A stretch of DNA of 64,000 bases from Nonomuraea polychroma (GTDB lineage Bacteria > Actinomycetota > Actinomycetes > Streptosporangiales > Streptosporangiaceae), in the NCBI RefSeq assembly GCF_004011505.1, contig NZ_SAUN01000001.1, positions 6,537,501-6,601,500 of the forward strand, written 5' to 3'. The notes under the pieces are model-generated. The model searched no databases. It had not been told where the DNA came from and saw only the letters and a program-made list of their open reading frames with translations. Shown here one piece after another: positions 47,334 through 54,754 of this stretch (the stretch's first letter is position 1; every line of letters begins with the position of its first letter). Made by a program: the position numbers and the translations under genes.

Positions 47334-50300
47334 TCAGGGCAGGGGTGGCAGGTCGGGTGGGGTGGCGGGCGGGTTTTCGGCCAGGGCGGCGAGCGCGAGC
47401 TCGATCGCCTTCTCCAGCTGCGGATCCCGCCCCGCCACCCGATCCTGCGGCGTGATCACCACCTCGATGTCCGGATCCACCCCGTAATTCTCCACTCCCC
47501 ACCCCGGCCCGTCGAGCCAGAACGAGTACCGGGGCTGGGTGACCCGGGTCCCGTCGACGAGGTTGTACCGGGAGTCGATCCCGATCACCCCGCCCCACGT
47601 CCGCGTTCCCACCAGCGGCCCGAGGCCGCGGTTCTTGATCCCCGCGCTCACGATGTCCCCGTCCGAGCCCGCGAACTCGTCGGCGATCGTCACGATCGGC
47701 CCCCGGGGTGAGTCCTTCGGATACCGCATGGGCTCGTACCCGCGGGCCCGCGCCCACCCGGTGACCTTTCGGGACAACTTCTCCAGGACCAGCTCCGACA
47801 GGTGCCCGCCGCTGTTCTCCCGCATGTCCACGATCAGCCCGTCGAAGGCCATCTCGGTACGCAGGTCGCGGTGGAACTGCGCCCACCCGGTCCCCACCAT
47901 GTCCGGCACGTGCAGGTACCCGAGCCGCCCGTCCGACGCCTCCCGCACCATCGATCGCCGGCTCTCCACCCAGTCGTGGTACCGCAGCTGCGTCTCGTCC
48001 GCGATCGGGCTGACCACGACGCGGCGCGGGTCGCCGCCGGCGGCAGGCCGCACGGTGAGCTCGATGGGCTGGTTGGCGGTGCCCGCCAGGAGCGCGAGCG
48101 GTCCGCGTACGGGATCGACCGGACGTCCGCCCACCGCGATGATCGCGTCGCCCGGACGGACGGCGACGCCGGGGGCGAGCAGGGGCGAGCGGGCGGCGTG
48201 GTCGGAGGACTCCCCGGGCAGGATGCGTTCGACCCGCCACACACCGTCGGCGTCCCTGGTCAGGTCGGCGCCGAGCAGTCCCTGGCGGCGTCGGGGGTCG
48301 GCGCCGCCGTTGGGGGCGGCGGCGTAGGCGTGGGAGGTGCCCAGCTCGCCCTGTGCCTCCCAGAGCAGGTCGATCAGCTCGGAGTGGGCGCCGATGCGCT
48401 CGACGAACGCCGCGTACCGGTCGAGGACTCCCTGCCAGTCGACCCCGCCCATGTCCTCGCGCCAGAAGTGGTCGCGCATGAGCCGCCCGGCCTCCTGGAA
48501 GCCCTGGCGCCACTCGGCGACCGGGTCGATCTGGACGGTGATCCGGTCCAGGTCGATGGTGACGGTCTCGTCGCTTTCGCCGGCGGCGCGGGTCTGCAGG
48601 CCGTTCTTGCCGTTGGTGACCAGCCTGGAGCCGTCGCCGGTGACCTGGAACGAGCGCACCTCCTTCGCCAGCTCGCTCTTGGCCCGCTTCTTCAGGTCGT
48701 AGCGTTCCAGCACCGTCTCGTTCGCCGGCTCGCTGCCGTCCCCGACCTGACCGCTGATCGGGTAACGCAGCCAGAGCAGGGCGTCCTTGGCGGTGCGCAG
48801 GTTGCCGTACCGCCCGGCGGGCACCGGCACGGGCACCACGCGCGCGGAGAGCCCGTCCGGATCCACGTCGGTCCGCGGTGGCGCGTCGTCCTGTTTATCG
48901 TCCTTGTGCGGCTTGTCGTCCTCGCCGTTGAACCCGCGGCCCAACAGCGACGGGTCGAACGGCGAGGGCGTGTCGGCCCGCAACGGCACGATGTACGGCC
49001 GGCAGGCGTAGAGGAAGGACATGTCGAAGACGTGCGTGTCGTACACGGGGTCGAACGTCCGCGCCGACAGGAACGCCAGATACTTGCCGTCCTTGGTGAA
49101 CACCGGGTCGTAGTCGGCGAACCGCACCGGCGTCACGTCGATCACCGACGTGCCGTCCACCCGTCCCATCCTGATCTGCGACAGCGGCCGGTCATGCGGG
49201 TGCTCCCAGGCCAGCCAGCTCGAGTCGGGCGAGAACGTCAGCCCGCTGACGTCCCCCTGCGTGGTGCGGTCGAGCTCCCGGATGGCGCCGGACTCGAGGT
49301 CGACGACCAGCAGCCGCCCGTCGTGCGTGGCGACGGCCGCGTGCTTGCCGTCGGGCGCGGCCTCCAGCTCCAGCACCCGCCCGAGCTGCCCGGCGGCCAG
49401 CGTGCGGATCTCGCCGCCGGGCGTGCCGATCTCCAGCCCGTCCTCGCCGCCGGCGTCCGACACCCAGATGGCGCGGCCGTCGCCGTCGAGGACGCGCGGC
49501 AGCCGTACGCGAACGCCGGGCTGGACACGCAGCGCGCCCGCGGGACCGTCGCGATGGGGCACCCAGTGCGCGGTGCCACGGATCTCGACCACGCTGGCCC
49601 GCCCGGTGGCGTCGGGCGCGTACGAGCCGACCCGCAGGGGCGCCGGCCGCGTGGCCCGCCCCGGCCGCGGCCCTCCAAGCCGGACGTCCAGCCGGTACGG
49701 CTCCGCGTCCAGGCTCTCCAGCAGCCACAGGTCCCCAGCGTGGCTGTAGATCACCCGCTGCCCGTCGCTGGTGGCGTGACGCGCGTAGAACTCCTCATGG
49801 GAGCTGTGCTTGCGCAGGTCGGAGCCGTCAGGCAGGGCGGAGTAGACGTTTCCGACCCCGTCGATGTCGGCCAGGAAGACGATCCGGTCCCCCACCCAGC
49901 TGACGGACCAGTATTGCGCCGTGCTGTCGGCGAACAACCTGGCGAACTCCCCGCTTCCGTCGGCGTCCACCCAGAGCTTGCCCGCGGTGCCGCCCCGGTA
50001 GCGCTTCCACATCGACGGCTCGCGCCACATCGGCGACACGGTGGCGACCCGCCCGTCGCTGACGGCGACGTCGCTGACCCATCCGTACGGGAGCCGCACC
50101 GCGGGTCCCCCGTCGAGCGGCACCGCGTTGGCCCAGGTCCTGACGCGAGAGCTCTGCCCGGTCGAGCTGATCGCCAGCACGTTTCCGTCATCGGTCCAGC
50201 CGCGCACCGCGGTGGTCGCGCTGCCCCAGTAGGTGAGCCGCTCTCCCTCAGGCCCGTCGATCTCGGCCGCGAACACCTCGGGAGCGCCCTCTCTGCCGCC

Positions 50301-50480
50301 GGTCCACGCGATGCGGCTGCCGTCGGGCGAGAACCGCGGCCCCGACACGGGCACCCGGTCCGCGGTGAAACGCCAGGCTCTTCCTCCCGCCAGCGGAGCC
50401 AGCCAGACATCGTCGTCGGCAACGAAGGTGACCAGGTCACCGTACAGATGCGGATATCTCAGGTATGCGCCGTTCGTCAC
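47334..50480 (-). CDS. Tricorn protease (S41 family, beta-propeller protease)
   Basis: 1048 residues, the usual tricorn length. Two N-terminal beta-propellers (residues about 1-310 and 320-640, with FSPDGSRIAW-type blades) are followed by the catalytic part with a PDZ domain (VRPGDAIIAVGGRPVDP) and the S41 core. The catalytic His is in ELGTSHAYAA, Ser in DEFAGSDGDIVSA and Glu in PGWGVENYGVDPD. It trims peptides released by the proteasome or Lon/Clp in the cytoplasm. GTG 50480 lies six bases after TAGGGT with no Shine-Dalgarno, suggesting a leaderless message. A short acidic/Lys stretch near residue 535 (DDKPHKDDKQDD) marks an interdomain linker. Confidence 0.93.
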   Translation of the reverse strand: MTNGAYLRYPHLYGDLVTFVADDDVWLAPLAGGRAWRFTADRVPVSGPRFSPDGSRIAWTGGREGAPEVFAAEIDGPEGERLTYWGSATTAVRGWTDDGNVLAISSTGQSSRVRTWANAVPLDGGPAVRLPYGWVSDVAVSDGRVATVSPMWREPSMWKRYRGGTAGKLWVDADGSGEFARLFADSTAQYWSVSWVGDRIVFLADIDGVGNVYSALPDGSDLRKHSSHEEFYARHATSDGQRVIYSHAGDLWLLESLDAEPYRLDVRLGGPRPGRATRPAPLRVGSYAPDATGRASVVEIRGTAHWVPHRDGPAGALRVQPGVRVRLPRVLDGDGRAIWVSDAGGEDGLEIGTPGGEIRTLAAGQLGRVLELEAAPDGKHAAVATHDGRLLVVDLESGAIRELDRTTQGDVSGLTFSPDSSWLAWEHPHDRPLSQIRMGRVDGTSVIDVTPVRFADYDPVFTKDGKYLAFLSARTFDPVYDTHVFDMSFLYACRPYIVPLRADTPSPFDPSLLGRGFNGEDDKPHKDDKQDDAPPRTDVDPDGLSARVVPVPVPAGRYGNLRTAKDALLWLRYPISGQVGDGSEPANETVLERYDLKKRAKSELAKEVRSFQVTGDGSRLVTNGKNGLQTRAAGESDETVTIDLDRITVQIDPVAEWRQGFQEAGRLMRDHFWREDMGGVDWQGVLDRYAAFVERIGAHSELIDLLWEAQGELGTSHAYAAAPNGGADPRRRQGLLGADLTRDADGVWRVERILPGESSDHAARSPLLAPGVAVRPGDAIIAVGGRPVDPVRGPLALLAGTANQPIELTVRPAAGGDPRRVVVSPIADETQLRYHDWVESRRSMVREASDGRLGYLHVPDMVGTGWAQFHRDLRTEMAFDGLIVDMRENSGGHLSELVLEKLSRKVTGWARARGYEPMRYPKDSPRGPIVTIADEFAGSDGDIVSAGIKNRGLGPLVGTRTWGGVIGIDSRYNLVDGTRVTQPRYSFWLDGPGWGVENYGVDPDIEVVITPQDRVAGRDPQLEKAIELALAALAENPPATPPDLPPLP

Positions 50481-50570
50481 AGCTGAACCCTAATGCCCGA
50501 CACCAAGGCCAGCCCATGAATTCTCCTCCTGGCGGACCTGGCGAGTCATGCGAACGGTCAAGAACGGGCT

Positions 50571-50933
50571 GTGCCGGAAATGTGGGGGAAGGAGGACAAG
50601 ACCAGCGCCGCCGACGACGCCGCCGCCGGCCTGCACGGCATGGCCACGGGCACGTACCCGTTCCTCGGCCGCATGGACCCGGCGGACTTCACCAGGCTGC
50701 TGTCGCGGGCAGAGATCGCGCTCGGCACCGCCCTGCTGCTGCCGTTCGTGCCGTCGTTGCCGGCCGGAGCCGCGCTGACCGGGTTCGCGGGCGGGCTGCT
50801 CGGCCTGTATCTCAAGACACCAGGCATGCGCCGCGAGGGGAGCCTGCGCCCGTCCGAGCTCGCCATCTCCAAGGACATCTGGCTGCCGGGCATCGGCCTG
50901 GGGTTGGTGCTGGAGGAGCTCGGCCATCGATGA
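50571..50933 (+). CDS. Small membrane protein, DoxX-like
   Basis: 120 residues from GTG 50571. Two to three hydrophobic helices (LLSRAEIALGTALLLPFVPSLPAG, ALTGFAGGLLGLYL) lie in the second half, followed by TPGMRREGSLRPSELAISKDIWLPGIGLGLVLEEL, a layout seen in DoxX-like actinobacterial proteins. The start is uncertain: ATG 50580 and ATG 50640 are in frame and no clear Shine-Dalgarno separates them. It is divergent from the tricorn gene. Function unknown. Confidence 0.6.
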   Translation: MPEMWGKEDKTSAADDAAAGLHGMATGTYPFLGRMDPADFTRLLSRAEIALGTALLLPFVPSLPAGAALTGFAGGLLGLYLKTPGMRREGSLRPSELAISKDIWLPGIGLGLVLEELGHR

Positions 50934-50983
50934 TCTCCGGCCCGCCGTCACTAATCCAGACAGCCCCGGGTAGGCGCGGACGC

Positions 50984-51952
50984 ATGGTACAAATCGGCTA
51001 CACGTTGATGTCCGAACAGACGCCGGCCCGCGAGCTCGTCGACTACGCGGCGACCGCCGAGCGGATCGGCTTCGACTACGCGGTCATCTCCGACCACTAC
51101 TTCCCGTGGCTCGAGGAGATGGGGCACTCGCCCTACTGCTGGTCGGTGCTCGGCGCGGCAGCCCAGGTCACCGAGCGGATCCCGCTCATGACGTACGTGA
51201 CCTGCCCCATCATGCGGTATCACCCGGCCGTGGTGGCGCAGAAGGCCGCCACGATGGGCGTGCTGAGCCAGGGCAGGTTCACGCTCGGCCTCGGCTCGGG
51301 CGAGAACCTGAACGAGCACGTCATCGGCGAGGGGTGGCCGCCCGTCGACACCAGGCACCGGATGTTCGCCGAGGCCATCGAGATCATCAAGGAGCTCTTC
51401 GGCGGCGGATACGTGACGTACCAAGGCGAGTTCTTCGACGTGGACTCGGCCAAGCTCTACGACCTTCCGGAGGAGCCCGTGCCGATCGGCATCGCCGCCT
51501 CGGGCGGGCAGTCGGCGGAGATCGCCGCCGCGTACGGCGACGTGCTGGTCGTCAACGAGCCGATGCCGGACGTCGTCCAGCAGTTCAACGCGGCGGGCGG
51601 CCAGGGCAAGCCGGTCTACGGCCAGCTTTCGCTCGCCTACGACACCGACCCGGAGGCCGCCAGGCAGCGCGCTCACCAATTGTGGCGCTGGGCGGCGGCC
51701 GGCGGCTGGAAGGTCATGGCCGAGCTGCCCGGGCCGGTCAACTTCGCCGCCGCGGCCAGCGCGGTACGGCCCGAGGACGTGGCCGAGACCGTGCCGTGCG
51801 GCAACGACGTGGACGCGGTCGTGCAGGGCGTGCGGAAGTTCGCCGACGCGGGCTACACGCACGTGGCGCTGGTCCAGATCGGGCACGACCAGCAGCAGCC
51901 CTTCTTCGACTGGGCGGAGAAGGAGCTGCTCCCGGCCTTGCGCGCCCTCTGA
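50984..51952 (+). CDS. F420-dependent LLM-class oxidoreductase
   Basis: 322 residues, luciferase-like (beta/alpha)8 barrel. IGYTLMSEQTPARELVDYAATAERIGFDYAVISDHYFPW, YVTCPIMRYHPAVVAQKAATMGVLSQGRFTLGLGSGENLNEHV and GIAASGGQSAEIAA match the TIGR03557-type group related to F420-dependent glucose-6-phosphate dehydrogenase. It probably uses coenzyme F420 for hydride transfer; the substrate is unknown. ATG 50984 has no clear Shine-Dalgarno; TAGGCG lies seven bases upstream. A convergent hairpin follows. Confidence 0.9.
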   Translation: MVQIGYTLMSEQTPARELVDYAATAERIGFDYAVISDHYFPWLEEMGHSPYCWSVLGAAAQVTERIPLMTYVTCPIMRYHPAVVAQKAATMGVLSQGRFTLGLGSGENLNEHVIGEGWPPVDTRHRMFAEAIEIIKELFGGGYVTYQGEFFDVDSAKLYDLPEEPVPIGIAASGGQSAEIAAAYGDVLVVNEPMPDVVQQFNAAGGQGKPVYGQLSLAYDTDPEAARQRAHQLWRWAAAGGWKVMAELPGPVNFAAAASAVRPEDVAETVPCGNDVDAVVQGVRKFADAGYTHVALVQIGHDQQQPFFDWAEKELLPALRAL

Positions 51953-51958
51953 AACCGA

Positions 51959-51985
51959 GCGGAGCCGGCGCAGTGCCGGCTCCGC
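51959..51985. terminator. Convergent hairpin terminator between the LLM oxidoreductase gene and leuS
   Basis: GCGGAGCCGGC at 51959-51969 and GCCGGCTCCGC at 51975-51985 form a perfect 11-bp stem with a five-base loop, 7 bp after one stop and 5 bp after the other. Confidence 0.8.
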
Positions 51986-51990
51986 GGGTG

Positions 51991-54438
51991 TTACGGGACG
52001 ATGTTGACCAGCTTGGGCGCCCGGACGATCACCTTGCGGGGCATGCCCGTCAGGTAAGCGGACACCTTCTCCGAGGCCAGGGCCAGCTCCCGCAGCTCGT
52101 CCTCGGAGATGTCCGGCGACACCTCCAGGCGGTCGCGTACCTTGCCCGCCACCTGCACCACGCAGGTGACCGACTCCCGCACCAGCAGCGCGGGGTCGGC
52201 GCTCGGCCAGCCGCCGAAGGCGACCGGGCCGGTGCGGCCCAGCCGCTCCCAGCCCTCCTCGGCGGTGTAGGGAGCCACCAGCGACAGCATGATCGCCAGC
52301 GTCTCGGCGGCCTCGCGGACGGCGGGGTCGCCGGGGCCGGGGCCCGCGTCGATGGCCCGGCGCGTGGCCGTGGTCAGCTCCATCATCCGCGCGACGGCCA
52401 CGTTGAACTTGTAGGCCTCGACCTGCTTGGTGACCTCGTCGATCGTGCGGTGCGTGACCTTGCGCAGCTCGACGTCGCCGCCCTCGACCGGCACGCCGGG
52501 CTCGCTGGTCACCTCCGACATCACCCGCAGCGCCCTGGCCAGGAACTTCTGCGAGCCCAGCGGCGAGACGTCCGCCCAGTCGATGTCGTCCTCGGGCGGC
52601 CCGGCGAACACCATGGTGAACCGCACGGCGTCGACGCCGAACGCGTCGATCTGCTGGCCCAGGTCCACGCCGTTGCCCAGGGACTTCGACATGGCCTTGC
52701 CGCCGTTGATCACCTGCCCCTGGTTCAGCATGCGCTCGAACGGCTCGCTGAAGTCCACCATGCCCATGTCGAACAGGACCTTGGTGAAGAAGCGCGAGTA
52801 CAGCAGGTGCAGCACCGCGTGCTCGATGCCGCCCACGTATTGGTTGATCGGACCCCACTTGCGCACCTGCTCGGGGTCGAACGGGCCGTCGGTGTAGCCC
52901 GGGGAGCAGTAGCGCAGAAAATACCAGGACGAGTCGACGAACGTGTCCATCGTGTCGGTGTCGCGCTGGGCGCGCCCGCCGCACTTGGGGCACTCGACGT
53001 TGACCCAGTCGGTAGCACTGGCCAGCGGGGACACGCCCTTGGGCGACAGCGCCTCGCCGCGCAGGTCGGGCAGCGTGACGGGCAGCTGCTCGTCCGGTAC
53101 GGGGACCTCACCGCAGTCGGGGCAGTGGATGATCGGGATCGGCGTGCCCCAGTAGCGCTGCCGGGACAGCAGCCAGTCGCGCAGCCGGAAGTTGATCGCG
53201 CCGGTGCCCTTGCCGTCGCGCTCCAAGACCTCGATGATCTTGCGGATGGCCTCGGTCTTGCTCAGCCCGTCCAGCGGCCCCGAGTTGACCAGCGTGCCCT
53301 CGCCGGGCGTGGCCTCGCCCGTCTCACCGGGATCGGCCAGGCCGGTGTGCACGACGACCTTCACCGGCAGATCGAACTTCAGGGCGAAGTCCAGGTCGCG
53401 CTGGTCGTGGGCGGGCACGGCCATGATGGCGCCGTGGCCGTAGTCGGACAGCACGTAGTCGGCCGCCCAGACCGGGATGCGCTCGCCGTTGACCGGGTTG
53501 ATCGCGTAGCGGCCCAGGAAGACGCCGGTCTTCTCCTTGTCGGTGGCCAGCCGCTCGATGTCGCTCAGCCGGGCGACCTCGGCGCGGTAGGCCTCGAACG
53601 CCTCCCGCTGCTCGTCGGTGACGATCTCTTCGGCCAGCGCGGCGTCCGCGGCGACGACGAAGAACGTGGCCCCGAACAACGTGTCGGGGCGCGTCGTGTA
53701 GACGTGGACCGGCTCCTCGCGCCCCTCGATCTCGAACAGCACGTCGGCGCCCTCGGAGCGGCCGATCCAGTTGCGCTGCATGGTCAGCAGCCGCTCCGGC
53801 CAGCCGTCCAGCAGGTCCATGTCGTCCAGCAGCCGCTGCGCGTAGTCAGTGATCTTGAAGTACCACTGCGTCAGCTCGCGGCGGATGACGTCGGCGCCGC
53901 AACGCTCGCACTTGCCGGCCACGACCTGCTCGTTGGCCAGCACCGTCTGGTCGTTGGGGCACCAGTTGACCAGTCCGCCCTTGCGGTAGGCCAGGCCGCG
54001 CTCGAAGAAGCGGTTGAACAGCCACTGGTTCCAGCGGTAGTAGTCGGGGTCGCTCGTGTGCAGGCGGCGCGACCAGTCGAAGGCGATCCCGTAGCGCCTG
54101 AACGAATGGGCCTGCGTCTCGATGTTGGCGTAGGTCCACTCGGCCGGGTGGGCGTTGCGCTTGATCGCTGCGTTTTCCGCGGGCAGGCCGAAGGAGTCCC
54201 AGCCGATCGGGTGCAGGACGTTGTAGCCCTTCTGCATCCAGTAGCGCGCGACGACGTCGCCGATGGCGAACACCTCACCGTGGCCCATGTGCAGGTCGCC
54301 CGACGGGTAGGGGAACATGTCGAGCATGTAGCGCCGCTCGCGGGGGTCGGCGGGGTCTTCGCTTGCCCGGTAGGGCTCCTGCTCCTCCCAGCGCTGCAGC
54401 CACTTGGCCTGCAGAGCCTGCGGGTCGTACTCACTCAC
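51991..54438 (-). CDS. leuS: Leucyl-tRNA synthetase
   Basis: 815 residues, class I aminoacyl-tRNA synthetase charging tRNA-Leu. The HIGH-type motif is DLHMGHGEV (near residue 49), the CP1 editing domain is inserted around residues 220-420, a zinc-binding pair occurs in CPDCGEVP and CPKCGGRA, and the KMSKS-type motif is AMSKSLGNG. GTG 54438 (MSEYDPQALQAKW) follows AGAAGGAC. An in-frame ATG at 54471 lies inside the leader terminator and is less likely. The 5' leader carries a leucine-rich leader ORF and an intrinsic terminator, pointing to attenuation by charged tRNA-Leu. Confidence 0.96.
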   Translation of the reverse strand: MSEYDPQALQAKWLQRWEEQEPYRASEDPADPRERRYMLDMFPYPSGDLHMGHGEVFAIGDVVARYWMQKGYNVLHPIGWDSFGLPAENAAIKRNAHPAEWTYANIETQAHSFRRYGIAFDWSRRLHTSDPDYYRWNQWLFNRFFERGLAYRKGGLVNWCPNDQTVLANEQVVAGKCERCGADVIRRELTQWYFKITDYAQRLLDDMDLLDGWPERLLTMQRNWIGRSEGADVLFEIEGREEPVHVYTTRPDTLFGATFFVVAADAALAEEIVTDEQREAFEAYRAEVARLSDIERLATDKEKTGVFLGRYAINPVNGERIPVWAADYVLSDYGHGAIMAVPAHDQRDLDFALKFDLPVKVVVHTGLADPGETGEATPGEGTLVNSGPLDGLSKTEAIRKIIEVLERDGKGTGAINFRLRDWLLSRQRYWGTPIPIIHCPDCGEVPVPDEQLPVTLPDLRGEALSPKGVSPLASATDWVNVECPKCGGRAQRDTDTMDTFVDSSWYFLRYCSPGYTDGPFDPEQVRKWGPINQYVGGIEHAVLHLLYSRFFTKVLFDMGMVDFSEPFERMLNQGQVINGGKAMSKSLGNGVDLGQQIDAFGVDAVRFTMVFAGPPEDDIDWADVSPLGSQKFLARALRVMSEVTSEPGVPVEGGDVELRKVTHRTIDEVTKQVEAYKFNVAVARMMELTTATRRAIDAGPGPGDPAVREAAETLAIMLSLVAPYTAEEGWERLGRTGPVAFGGWPSADPALLVRESVTCVVQVAGKVRDRLEVSPDISEDELRELALASEKVSAYLTGMPRKVIVRAPKLVNIVP

Positions 54439-54471
54439 GGCTAATGTCCTTCTGGCTTGACTCGGACCCAT

Positions 54472-54536
54472 AAGAAAACCCCCCGTACAGACAACGAGGG
54501 GTAGCCGCGACGGCGAGATCTCAGGGCCGTCGCGGC
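54472..54536 (-). promoter_or_regulatory. leuS leader: hairpin plus U-tailed terminator (attenuator)
   Basis: On the minus strand a perfect 11-bp hairpin (54536-54526 with 54514-54504, 11-base loop) is followed by ACCCCTCG-N9-CGGGGGGT (54502-54478, one G-T pair) and TTTTCTT. That is a classical intrinsic terminator with U-tract, 34 bases before the leuS GTG and after the leader ORF. No T-box sequence (TGGNACCGCG) is present. I could not identify the competing antiterminator by eye. Confidence 0.65.
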
Positions 54537-54565
54537 CCGCTAAGAAGCAGGGTCGCGGAACGCAT
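54521..54565 (-). CDS. Putative leuS leader peptide (14 residues, three consecutive Leu codons)
   Basis: ATG 54565 to TGA 54521 encodes MRSATLLLSGPRRP. The three Leu codons are CTG CTT CTT, and CTT is rare in this genome. A TAGGCT box (54572-54577 on the minus strand) is six bases upstream, so the message probably begins at this ATG. The ORF ends inside the loop of the hairpin that precedes the terminator. Confidence 0.6.
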   Translation of the reverse strand: MRSATLLLSGPRRP

Positions 54566-54754
54566 GTGTCAAGCCTAGCGCACCTCTTCGGATGAATGCA
54601 GGCACTCGATCGAGGTGCGAGGGCACAATGGGTCCTTCAGGTCCGGCGAGACCTGATGGTGATGTATCCGTTGTGACCTCATTCGTCCCTCAAGAATACC
54701 CTTGTCACCGTGGTGTACCGAGCTGAGCCTGATCGACCGGAGGAGGCCCTGCCC

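Noticed and set aside
47161..50486. Large antisense frames inside the tricorn protease gene
   Set aside because: Typical high-GC shadow frames, Arg/Pro/Gly-rich, no domains, no Shine-Dalgarno.
51106..54444. 1112-codon plus-strand frame antisense to leuS
   Set aside because: Shadow of leuS and of the LLM oxidoreductase gene; composition typical of reverse frames in GC-rich DNA.
54439..54471. Upstream ATG (54471) as the true leuS start
   Set aside because: It lies directly after the terminator hairpin without a Shine-Dalgarno of its own, adds a TTA codon, and GTG 54438 has AGAAGGAC and matches the family N-terminus.
54439..54577. T-box riboswitch upstream of leuS
   Set aside because: No TGGNACCGCG T-box sequence or specifier stem is visible; a Leu leader ORF with terminator explains the region better.
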